This document shows, one piece after another, positions 38,501 to 48,302 of a stretch of 64,000 nucleotides of DNA. Each line of letters begins with the position of its first letter. Position 1 is the first letter of the stretch. This stretch comes from Camarhynchus parvulus. Lineage: Eukaryota; Chordata; Aves; Passeriformes; Thraupidae. Location: NCBI RefSeq assembly GCF_901933205.1, contig NC_044582.1:14613820-14677819 (forward strand), given 5' to 3'. Under the pieces are notes generated by a model. That model was not told the origin of the DNA, searched no databases, and saw only the letters and a list, made by a program, of their open reading frames with translations. Both the position numbers and the translations under genes were made by a program.

Positions 38501-39779
38501 TTTGTCCAAGTGGTGTTGCAGGAAAGGGCTGCACTGCCAAAAAGACAATGCAAGATTCATTATTTGCCCAGCACACTGCTGCCAGGCTATGAAAAATGCT
38601 TCTAAGTATTCTTTTAATTAACAAGAGATACTTCCACTGAGTAATGAGGAGACCTACTTTCAAATCAGAGAGATTCCAGTATTTCAAAATTAGTTTCCAT
38701 TCCAAGTTGGATTTCTGAAATGTGCCTATTCAGAAAGTTTTTTAGTAGTGTCAAAATATTATGCCAGTCAAAATACGTGTCTCCTACAATATTGAAGCCT
38801 TCAGTGAACATTTGTAAATTATTACCATGAAAAATAATCCAGTTGAATAATGTTTCTTTTCCTTTAAAGATCAAAACAGCCTCCTGAAGTACATTACTTT
38901 GGACATGCTTCATTTTTGCATAGAAAACTAATTATTTTATTTTTTTACACCAACAGTAGCAGTATCTGTGAGTTTCAGTTTTATTTCTCTTCATCAAAGG
39001 CATGTGATGAAAAACATGAAAAGAAATTATTTCATAAAATTGCTTTTATGGCATGCATTAAAGAATGCAGAACTGTGAGATGGTTCAAAAAAATTGAAAT
39101 TGCTCTACTTAAAATGATAAAGATCATCTTGTCCCTTTTCAGCGTGTCTCCCTGTTATTCTTGGATGAGGAATAAACAGTCTCAGAGTAAATGTTGCATT
39201 GAAATCCATTGAGAAAAAAAATTAAACTTTTATATTATTCGCTGGGAAAAATGATGATTCTGCGAGCTGACATTAAGGGACAGATTTTCAACATTATTCA
39301 CCCATTGAAAATAGCTCCTATTGTTCCCAAGTTCAAAAGCCTCTCTTGGTTATTGCGACTTTGTCCTAAATGTGGAGCTGAACAGTTGGGCTGGGACTCC
39401 TAAAATCCAGTTGCACACACATGACTTCCTGTGCAGTCTCTGCCCAGAGCATGCAGGGATGCTGCTCCCACCTCCAGCAATGCCACAGACGCTGAGTTTG
39501 TACTTGCATTTCACAGGAGGGTGGGTTTGGCTGCAGCAGGAGCCCAGAGAGGTTAAAGGAACCTCTTTTCCTCACTCAAAGCAGGACCTTGGCATCTTAC
39601 CACATTTCTGATGAGTGCATGAAAAGAAATGTGGCTGTTTTGTCCGATCAGCCAGTGGTTGATGTAATTGTTGCTTTGGGCTCACCAGGAGATGAAAGGT
39701 CTCCTTTAGGCTGAGGGATGTTCTGTGGTTTGGGCACTTGCTCTTCCGACTGGGTCTTTTTTGGGGAGGCCCTTTCCTT
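35557..39779. other. Unique non-coding sequence, one CpG-retaining open frame
   Basis: Mostly ordinary sequence, AT-rich from 38.3 to 39.4 kb. Around 37,165-37,365 a 66-codon + frame carries five CpGs and a polypyrimidine-CAG just inside it (37,212-37,231). This is noted as a weak exon candidate only. Confidence 0.45.
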
Positions 39780-40220
39780 CAGGCCTCATCTCATCTCCTG
39801 CTCCGCGTCTGCATTGATCAGGCAATGCTGTTTCACCACGGGGATGCTGCTCTGGGATTGCAGCCCTTATTGCGACAGGACAAGCTGTGATCACCAAGGG
39901 GCTGTGTCCCCAAAGAGGAGCAGAACCCACTCCCAGTGTGGGGCTGGAGGGCTGGAAGAGCCCCCAGCCTGCCCGGAAGGTTCCGCACGAGGCAGCGAGC
40001 GCTGCGGCTGTGGCCATCCCCAGGCCCTGCCAAAATTTCACACATGATTTCTCAGTGAAACTGCAGCAAGATAAACAAGGTTTGGTATGAATTTAAACAT
40101 AACACTGGTTACATTATTTGGGAACAAAGCAGTTGCATAACCCTGTAGAAAAGAGCCCAGCTGTTCGTGCCGGACAGCGCGCCAAGGGCTGCGCTCTGCT
40201 CCCTGCCCGAGGTGCGTGCC
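39780..40220. promoter_or_regulatory. Region with two CpG clusters, possible weak CpG island
   Basis: Two short CpG-dense cores lie at about 39,966-40,013 (6 or more CpGs, CAGCGAGCGCTGCGGC) and 40,156-40,215 (8 CpGs, including GACAGCGCGCC), with further CpGs near 39,800-39,840. A normal AT-richer stretch separates the two cores. CpG is scarce in the neighbouring kilobases. This could be a promoter of a non-coding RNA or of a gene outside the window. No ORF is anchored to it. Confidence 0.3.
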
Positions 40221-43023
40221 TTGCTTGGGCTCCCTTGCCCTCTCCTGCATGGTGACACCCACTCCCAGTCCTAGGGGTCCAAGGCAAATCCACCTCCAGC
40301 CCCTCCTGTCTGGTTTCAGGAGGCACCAAACGAGTGGATCCTGTGCTGCAGAGCCCTGCTCTGCTCTGCCCCTCTGCTCCCTCGCCGTCAGTGTGCACAG
40401 CATGACAATTGGATTTGCTGTGAGATTAGGGCAGTGTAATCTCATTAAGGATGACAAGCTCCACCGGGCTGCTCTGTGTATCCCCCTCACACACACACAC
40501 ACAGAGGCAGAGCTTTGATGAACAGCCACAGCAGAGGTAATGGTCCTGCCAGCTCTGCAGCACCACGGGGAGAGGCTCTGGATGGAGCTGGGTATCAGCA
40601 CAATCCCACAGCAGTGAGGTTTACCTGTGTGTGCTGGGAGGGTTGAGGAGAGCTAGACCTGCTCCAGCTCCCAATGAGTTGTCCTCATAAGTGGCAGAGG
40701 CCTCTGAAGGTCACTGGGATGGGTTAACTCTGCTTATGGTCCAAGCAGATCCCACACTGCATTCAGCAGAGCTGCTCTGCAATGTGACAGCCTGCATGGG
40801 AAGGATGGGTGGCTGGGGACTGTGCCAGGCCTAGACAGACACTGTCACCTCTCCTGCTCGCTTATCTCAAAGGGGACTTCCTTCCATTAATGCCTGAGTC
40901 TGTGTGCAAAACATTTTCCAAAATACCCCATCTTATATGTTAATATAACATAACATATTTACAATGTAATCTATTCCTGTTCTTCTCTTTGCCTGTTATT
41001 TTTATGTGATAAAATTAAAATAGAAAAGGCAAATAGCTAATTTGCATATGCAAAACAGAAGTTAACATGCTAATGATTGCCTGCAAATAGTGCAGGCACT
41101 GATTCTTAAAGGGAAATGTTTGAGAAGGAAAACCAGGACCTAAACCACATGGCAAGCATTAAGGCAAACAACTGTCTCAGTGACAACAAAAAGAGAAAAC
41201 TAATCCTGCAAGTTTTCTGGGAGTTCAGTTTTATTCACATTCCCCTCCCTGGGCATTAGATGGAAATCCTTCTTTGGTGAAAATCTGTGAGCTGGGCTGT
41301 GCATGGCTGTGTGCTGCCATGCCCACCCTATTTCCATGAGCCCCGCTAATCTTACTTTGGGTACAACCATCACTCAGTCATTTTGGGACACGTCGTGGGT
41401 GCCCCCACATAGAAAAGAGAAAAAGCAAATAGGACAGTTTCTGTGTGCTGATGCTCTGCCTTATTTCTTCTCAGACAAGTTGCTCAAATACTTCCCTGAA
41501 TTGCAAAATATTTTGGAAGCTAAAGATAGTCCAGGCAGAAAAGCAGACATCTAACTGACGCTGAGCAAATAAATAGAAGTTATGAAGAATTCTTAGTGAA
41601 AATAAAACCCTTGGGGCATGGAGCTTGTAACTGAAAACATGGCAGGAGGCTGGGATGATGGCAGAGTCTGCTGATAACCATTGGCTCCATCCACAGGATC
41701 CAAGCTGGGGCTGGAGAGCGTGCACACTTTGTGTTAATGCTGCAGGTGAAGGAGCTACAGTCCTTCAGATGGTGCAGCCTGTGAGCAGTGCTGGTGAGCA
41801 GAGTGTGTGCTCTGGGTCTGTGGGACACCTGAACATTTTTGGACACGAAGGCTGTGGCTGGGTATGAAAATGCACTATCACATAAAGAGACCAGAAAAGG
41901 ACTGAGAAGGACAATAAAGGCTGAAGAATGGTTTTGCAGAGTGGGCATCCTCTTGTGTGGTGTTTCAGTTGTGAGGTAGTTTGGTCTCATGGGCTGAAGC
42001 CTTATTCTTTCATGGGATCAGTGCTTGGTTCCCCACCATTAGGCTGATTTCCTTGGCTCAAAAGCACTGGCTGTTGTTTGCAGGGATATATTTGTGGTAG
42101 TGCCAAGATAAAAGCCTGTTTCCACCCATGGTGCAACCAAGGCACTTTCCCTTCCTCGATGCTGGGGCACTGAGCTGAGCCCAGCTGCTCCCCTGGGACA
42201 GGCTCTGCCCAGCACACACAGCCTCTGTCCCAGGGAGGAAGGGCTCCTTTCCACAAAGAACTGATGAAATGATGTAAAAGACTGGCAAAAACAGAGGAGA
42301 AAAATTCTCAACTACTTAACACTTCCGATAGCTGCTGCTGTTTTTATTCCCTGGGGCTGAACCAGGGCTATTTTGCAGAGTGGGAGTAAATCCCATATTG
42401 AAATACCACAATGAATATTAGCTATTAGTAATGCCTCGATAGAAACACAAGATAGAACCACAGTGATGGAGAGGGGTATGCCAGAGATGATTTCACTGTT
42501 CCAGAAGCTAATGAGCTTGTTAGAGGAAGACACTATTATTAGCTCCTGCAGATCCTTGCAGCCTGCGTGTTCAATAAGCTGCTGCTGGTGGGGTATGGTT
42601 TGCAGCATGGTTTATTGCAGAGCATGAGCCCACGTGGTTTCCATGCTGTGACAGCATCCTTCAAAGTCCAGGCTGGCGTCCCTGGGGATGTCAGCTGTGG
42701 TATGAGCCATGCTGCAGGCTCCCCAGACCCCTTCATGCACCTGCTTCATCTCCTTGGGGTTCATCCTTCTGCACCTTTCACCTGGAGGGGATGGGGGGTG
42801 TGTTCAGCTACTCCCACGGGAAGATGCTGAGAAAAACCTACTGCAGTGGTTGAATTCCTGGGGCAACCCTGGGCTGCTTTTAACAGGGCTGTGGCTGCAA
42901 CTTTAATCCAGCCTTGCAGACCCCACAGATTCCTCACCTTACACTGGGGTGAGCAGTAAGTGAGTCCCAGGCCATGCCAGTCATGCTGGTGGTTTGCAGG
43001 TTGGGGAAGTCCATATGGGCCAG
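40221..43023. other. Unique non-coding sequence with (CA)8 and a POU-like palindrome
   Basis: A (CA)8 run is at 40488-40503. From 40,920 to 41,110 the sequence turns AT-rich with a palindromic octamer-type site (listed separately). No gene is recognised. Confidence 0.5.
41040..41055. promoter_or_regulatory. Palindromic octamer-like site (POU-type)
   Basis: TTTGCATATGCAAA (41041-41054) is a 14-bp perfect palindrome that places ATTTGCAT on the + strand and nearly the same octamer on the - strand. The POU-domain octamer is ATTTGCAT/ATGCAAAT. A GTTAAC hexamer follows at about 41,062. Binding is inference; the palindrome itself is plain. Confidence 0.35.
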
Positions 43024-43350
43024 GACAGAATTACAGAAGAATTAAAGTTGGAGAAGAACTCTCAGATTATTGAGTGCAATCATTAACCTAACACTGCCAA
43101 GCCCACCATTAAACCCTGTCCCTCAGCATGACATCTACCTGCTATTTGAACACTCCAGGGATGGTGATTCCACCACTTTCCTGGGCAGCCTGTTCCAATG
43201 CCTGACCACCCTTTCAGTGAATAAATATTTCCTAATATCCAATCTAAACCTCCCCTGGTGCAACTTCAGGCTGTTTCTTCTTGGAAGAAAAGACTGCCCC
43301 TCCCCTGTCTACAAGGTCCTTTCAGGGAGCTGTGGGTCAGTGCCACGTGA
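43024..43350 (-). mobile_element. CR1 LINE 3'-end fragment with internal deletion
   Basis: On + the order AGAATTACAGAAGAATT, then 'ATTAACCTAACACTGCCAAG', 'CTGGGCAGCCTGTTCCAATG', 'TTTCCTAATATCCAATCTAA' and 'CTGTTTCTTCTTGG' is the reverse complement of a CR1 3' region. The usual 'CTTGTCCTGTC...' part is missing after CTTCTTG, and the homologous sequence resumes at GAAGAAAAGACTGCCCC and CCTTTCAGGGAGCTGTGG. This is the longest CR1 piece in the window, about 325 bp. No open reverse transcriptase remains. Confidence 0.9.
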
Positions 43351-44274
43351 GGGACGGGCTCAGCTGACGGGCGCCGCTGTCACTGCTCCTTCTGCAATCT
43401 CTGACCATGTTTGATTTCAGGGGGATGTATATAATGGCTCAACTCAACTTGAAAGCCCTTGGATGTGATCCTTCTCCTTGTCTGGTTGGTTTTTTCTTAA
43501 TGCAGCCAATGCTGCTGGGCAGGGCAGGCAGGGAAATGAGATCAAAGTTCAGCCGAAGCCTTCAAAGCCAAGCAGCAGAGTAACCTCTGATTGGGCTCTT
43601 AACTAAAGCTGCACAGCCACCTTTTGAAAGTGCCTGGACCCAGCATAAACCTTGCATTATGCATGGGAAACACCCAGAGCAAATGCTTTTATCACCCAGA
43701 GCAATCAGGGCTGGTTATTAGCTGAACACAGCATTAAAAGGACAAAAAATTTGGCCTGTTGATGCTGCTGAGAGAGGTTATGAGGTGCAATGAGTTTTCC
43801 TCTCCAAGAAACAAGACTGGAGTGGGAATATGGGCAGCCACCTTTGTGGGCAGCAGAGGTGAAATGGGATCTCCAAGGAGGGCTGAACTCACAGCCCATC
43901 AGGTGTGGCTCAGTTATCCCCAGCACTGTCAGGGCAAGCACATCCTGAGGCTGCTGCTGCTGCCACCGCCTCACTTCTACCAGCAGCTTTGAAAGCAAAT
44001 CTGTGGTGCCCACACCAGCCTGGCTGCCTCACTTTGTGCATTAATATGGCCAACACAGCAAAGTCTGAGCACCCCTGTGTGGAACAGAGGACACTTCCAG
44101 CCTTCAGCCTTCCCAGGTCAAATAGTTTGTGTGAAACTGCTTGGCAGCAAAGGCAGCTGCAGCAGCTCTCAAGGTTATGGGAACCAGGAGAGGAGGCTGA
44201 GATGTTGGGGGGAAATCATGGACCTCTGGAGGCTCTTCCTGGCCCTGCTGCAGACTTTCTGCATGACATTAGCT
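43351..44274. other. Unique non-coding sequence, no gene seen
   Basis: A small CpG-bearing patch (CTGACGGGCGCCGCTG) sits at the left edge, next to the CR1 fragment. Nothing else is recognised. Confidence 0.5.
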
Positions 44275-44547
44275 CTACTTTTTTTTTTTTTGAAGAAATG
44301 ATTTTAATTTGCTGACGATGGGGCGCTTCATCTTTTCTGGTTTGGGTTCTCTCTTGGTAGATGGAAAATGCTTCCTTTTCTCCAAGGGGCTCTCAGGATG
44401 CACGTCTGTTCTCACCACTGAGGTGCTTGCAGACTGAGGTGATGAGAAACCTATAAAAACATATCCAGCTCTGTCAGAACTGGAAATGAAATGGGAAACA
44501 AATGTTCGCCCCATATTCGAATAAGCGCAGAGGGATTTCTTGCTATG
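44275..44547 (-). CDS. Candidate coding exon (possibly terminal), unknown product
   Basis: On the - strand a T25 tract runs into CCAG, a textbook-looking splice acceptor, and the frame that follows is open for 90 codons to a TAG at 44275-44277. The encoded peptide starts HSKKSLCAYSNMGR and later reads PLEKRKHFPSTKREPKPEK, then KRPIVSKLKSFL and a Lys run from an A13 tract. It is Ser/Lys/Pro-rich and looks disordered. I do not recognise a family. CpGs are kept inside it (TTCGAA, GGGCGAAC, ATCGTC) while the flanks have few. A second possible acceptor, TGTTTTTATAG, lies inside it near 44,450. It could be a real exon, a degraded processed copy (the A13 run would then be its tail), or chance. No polyadenylation hexamer was found close downstream. 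Confidence 0.25.
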   Translation of the reverse strand, partial: HSKKSLCAYSNMGRTFVSHFISSSDRAGYVFIGFSSPQSASTSVVRTDVHPESPLEKRKHFPSTKREPKPEKMKRPIVSKLKSFLQKKKK

Positions 44548-44551
44548 CTGG

Positions 44552-44576
44552 AAAAAAAAAAAAAAAAAAAAAAAAA
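44552..44576. repeat. Poly-A tract (A25)
   Basis: An uninterrupted 25-A run on +. Read on -, it is a T25 tract that could serve as the polypyrimidine tract of the adjacent exon candidate. Confidence 0.95.
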
Positions 44577-46496
44577 GAAGAGTAATTCTGCACATTTTGG
44601 TCTCCATTTGGTGTGGAACTGCACAGCTGTGAGTACTCCAGGGTGAAATGACAACCCATCCCCGAGGTCGCTCCTAGCAATACTGCGCCTTCAGAAAGAC
44701 GACAGTTTTAAACAATTTGTTCCTAATTGAAAGAGGTCACATGAGACTGACTTTACAAAGTTTACATAACAAAGAGTAATTCTGTTAAGTAAAATGATTA
44801 ATTCCTGTCATTGCACATCAAACGGCGCAGTTACAAAACAGTATTGTCTGTGCTGCCTTGCATTGAAAGCCATTTTCCCTCCAGTTTCCCTTCCCAGAGC
44901 GCAACCTTTTGACAAAGCCTTAACTCTTTGGTGTTATTCAGGCAGGAATTTGTGAATGGGAAGAGAGTAGGCTGCCATGGATGTGTGAGATATGTTATGG
45001 TGGTGTGGTGGCAAGCAAAAGACAGCAGCCCTTTAGAGTGGCCCAGCTCAGGCAGGGCCCCAGAGCAGTGAGAAACGCTGGCCAGGACAATGCCTTGGTT
45101 GTCGCCTTTCCTCTGCACAATGAGGCATTGAGGGAGACCCACAGCCCAAAATGGCTCATTTGGACTTGGAAATTTTTCCATGGTGTGCTGCACAGACGTG
45201 TCAAGGACGCAGAGCAGCAAACAGCTGAGTAATGTGGTGTTGGGATAGCCTGGGAGGACGTGGATATCCTCACACCCACCACGGTGTATGCACAAATGCC
45301 TGGGGTAGCAGAGAAGCTGCTCTGAGGAACTGAAAAACTTGCAAAGCCCCACTGTGATATGTGGGAATCTGATAGAAGGAGAGCCTTTAGCTTTGGAGCA
45401 GCTCTGTTACTGCTGTAGGGACAGATCTGGATTTGGAGAGGAGGCTGTGTGACCAGATGCAGCACCCTGCCAGTGGGAACAGTGTCCTCAGCACAAACCT
45501 GTGTCTCTGGGCTGGATGCCACCTTCCTGATGCACTGGGCAGGGGGCAGTCTTGTCCCTGCAGACTGGGATCTACTGGAGTGCACAGCTTTGCTGGATGA
45601 CTGTGCTTGAGGCATGCATCGGCATTCAAACTCACCACTGGATTTTAATATGATGTCTCCCGCACCCCAGGAAGTTTAGAGGCACTTATTTTCTTTCCTG
45701 CTTGCCCCTCTGCTCACATTTTTAGCCCTAAAACAGTCTCTTGCTTGGTAAGAGCCACAGAGAAAGTAGGTGCTCATAAGGGCACAGAAGACACAAATTT
45801 GTGCTTAATCAGGCTATGGTTCTGCAGCTTCTGAATTTCCTTCTTTGTTAAAATAATTTGAGATATTTTTTGTGCAAATTTATCTTTCCCCGGTCTGTGA
45901 AGTAGAAATGACCTTCCTGTAAGAAGTTATTCTTGCTTGCTTATTCAAATAGAGCATTTATATGCTCTCTTCATGTTTTTTCTCATTACAATCCCTTTCC
46001 TTCCTTTTCTCCAACCTCCCCTTGGGTCTCTCCTTCCTTGCCTGCATTTCAATTCAAAGCCCTGTTGGAGTTTTCCATTCTCTTCTAGGGCTGAGTCACT
46101 GACTTTTGTCAGCCTCCCACCATGGATGGCAAGGGAGAGGAGGAAGAGAAAGAAGAAACAGACAAGAATTGCTTCAACACCAGCCAAAAGCTGCATAAAA
46201 AGGCCTAAATGTTATGGCTTCTGAAATAAAATCAAGCACAAGCAAGCCCTGCCAAATCTCCCTTGAAATGCTGGAAATCTGGAAGTGTTCAGCAGAGTTA
46301 AAGAGCAGATTTCTAAATGTCACCGGAGGGGTCAGGGCACAAATCCTGCTGTGCAGGTGGGATGGTCCTGTCCTCAGCCCTTTGCAGGCACAGCCAGGCT
46401 CAGCATCCCTCCCCTGCTCGGGGACATTTGCTCTGCAGGAGATGATGCCATCCATGGCTTTTTGTATTTGCTGGGATGCCCCAACAAAGGCAGGAA
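44577..46496. other. Unique sequence with overlapping long - frames, no gene called
   Basis: Two - strand frames overlap: 206 codons at 44995-45615 and 173 codons at 44831-45352. Neither shows a domain. The beginning of the longer one is Ser/Thr/Pro-rich and somewhat protein-like, but two frames cannot both be real and neither has good splice context. Confidence 0.4.
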
Positions 46497-46650
46497 TGAA
46501 GCATCTGACTCCACGTTCTCAGAAGGCTAATTTATTACTTTATGATACCATCTTATATTAAAAAAATACTATACTATACTAAAGAATACAGAAAAGGTAC
46601 TTACTGAATGCTAAAAGGATGATAATGAAAACTCTGAGCCCTGGGCTCAG
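46497..46650 (-). mobile_element. Fragment of a passerine-type ERV LTR, antisense
   Basis: GCATCTGACTCCACGTTCTC followed by AGAAGGCTAATTTATTACTT and a TACTATACTATACTAAAG run matches, from memory, the 3' part of an LTR very common in songbird genomes and normally seen in this reverse orientation. On the - strand it gives an AATAAA signal (46531-46536) and ends near TTCA, consistent with an LTR 3' terminus. The 5' part of the LTR is missing or decayed. No viral coding sequence is present. Confidence 0.5.
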
Positions 46651-48086
46651 CGTGGCACCCAGAGAGCCAGAGCCCTGCTGCTGGCTGTGGGCAGCTCTGA
46701 ACCTCACTGAGCACCTTGTGGCTGCAAGGAGGGCTCAGACTTTGAGTTTTCCAGAGCATCCAAAACTCCTCTGGCCAGGCCTCTGTCCTCCCTGTTCAGA
46801 TAGAAATGATGGAGCAAACAATTCTGTGTTTACAGGGAAAGGTCCCATCTCTCCCAGGTCTTCCCTGGAGAGTGAAGTGTTGGGAATTGCTCCACAGAGA
46901 CATTGGAGCTGGATTTTGTGTCCCTGTCTTTGATAATCTCCTGGAAAAGCCCATTTTTCTCCACAGATTATGTGAGTACTAATCTTCTCCCCATCATGCT
47001 TCCTGCATTAAACACCACCCCTCTCTTCACCCACCACATTTCAATGGCTTTCCAGGCCCAGGACAGACCTTGCATGGTTTGCTCTCCAGGCACTTGGCTC
47101 CCAGAGCTCCCAGAGTAGGTGAAGGTTCATTTCAATGTAAGTCTAATAAAATCTACTTCTGCCATAAAAGGCTATCACTGGCAAGTCTCAGGCATTTTCT
47201 ACACCTCTTGCCATAAACCTAAGCAGTTTTAACTGCATTTACTTATTTATTTGTGTCACCAGCTAATCTGTTCTTTTGGGAAAGCAGATTTTGTATTGTT
47301 TGTCATTTCAGAGACATTTTTTCCATCTCTTTCATGTGCTAAATCACAAGTTCTCTAATGTTGCAATCCATTTTTTACCATAAAAGTGTTTAATAATGAT
47401 AGATTAGATTGGCCTTTCTGACAGATTAGATAGGTTTTTAGGTTTGGCCTTTGATGAAATTACAAGGGAGAGCAGGAGACAAGTAGTAAAAAACCTCCTC
47501 GTAGTGAAAGATTTGACTTCTTATCTCCATAGATTAGCACCCTGCCTCTGCAAACAGCTTCCAGAAAGCTTAATGAGTCTGTGGGGACTGACTTTTATCA
47601 GAAATAGTTGCTCTCTGGGGACTTGAAGGGCAAGGAGCAGCCACTTTGATTTAATGAGTGAAAATATACTGTGCTGCCCACTGCAAGGGCCATTAACCAG
47701 AGGAGGCCATGGTTTCCTCAGTGCTGCACTCACACTGTCCCTCCTCTCTGTCTCCAGGCACAGGATTTCAACACATTGTGGGAAATCCCAGCACAGCCAG
47801 TGGAATAAAGGTTGGTGGTTTAGTTCTCAGTCCTGTCCATGGCAAGGCCTGGGGTCTGGGATAAGACATGAGCGGGCAAACCAGTGTGGTTCCCATCTAA
47901 CAAAAAGGATTCTGAGGAGATCCTGTCCACCTGCATCTCTCCCATGAGCTGTATTCATGGCAGAGCAGCAGGGTCTCCCTCTGCCTGCCTCCAGGAGCTG
48001 GGCAGGAGTTTCAGGAGCTGGGAGATGAACAGATCCAAGAGCATCCTTCTGTTTCACCCATGCCTATGATGGGCTGTGCTCCTCAG
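46651..48086. other. Unique non-coding sequence, no gene seen
   Basis: Ordinary sequence, AT-rich between 47.1 and 47.5 kb. No gene or repeat recognised. Confidence 0.5.
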
Positions 48087-48302
48087 CTGTCACTGGTGCG
48101 AAAAGAGATTGGGCTCCAGAAGGAGATGGAAAGGACGGAAACCAAAGCCCTCAATGTCCTTCTCATTGCAAAATGTTGTGAGGTCCTTAGAGAAAAAGTT
48201 CTGCAGAGAGTCTGTGATGCACAAAAATGCTCTGAGAGTGATGCAGGCCAAGTGTTTCCAGGAGGAGCAGGGATGGGAGGATCAAGCTTGCAGAAGCTGT
48301 GG
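48087..48302 (+). CDS. Candidate internal exon, unknown product
   Basis: A pyrimidine-rich stretch ending CTGTGCTCCTCAG precedes an open frame of exactly 72 codons, which ends at a GTGAGG donor (GT at 48303-48304). The exon would be phase 0 at both ends. The first two thirds are rich in Lys, Glu, Leu and Arg and would form an amphipathic helix or short coiled coil (LSLVRKEIGLQKEMERTETK at the start, then CCEVLREKVLQRVCDAQKC). The last part is Gly-rich. I recognise no family. The frame is also open upstream of the acceptor as far as ATG 48060 and for 11 codons beyond the donor. Chance is a serious alternative. Confidence 0.2.

Noticed and set aside
46122..46208. 28-codon ORF starting in an ideal CCACCATGG context (MDGKGEEEEKEETDK...)
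   Set aside because: A good initiation context alone is weak evidence. The frame is very short, purine-biased and has no promoter or transcript support.
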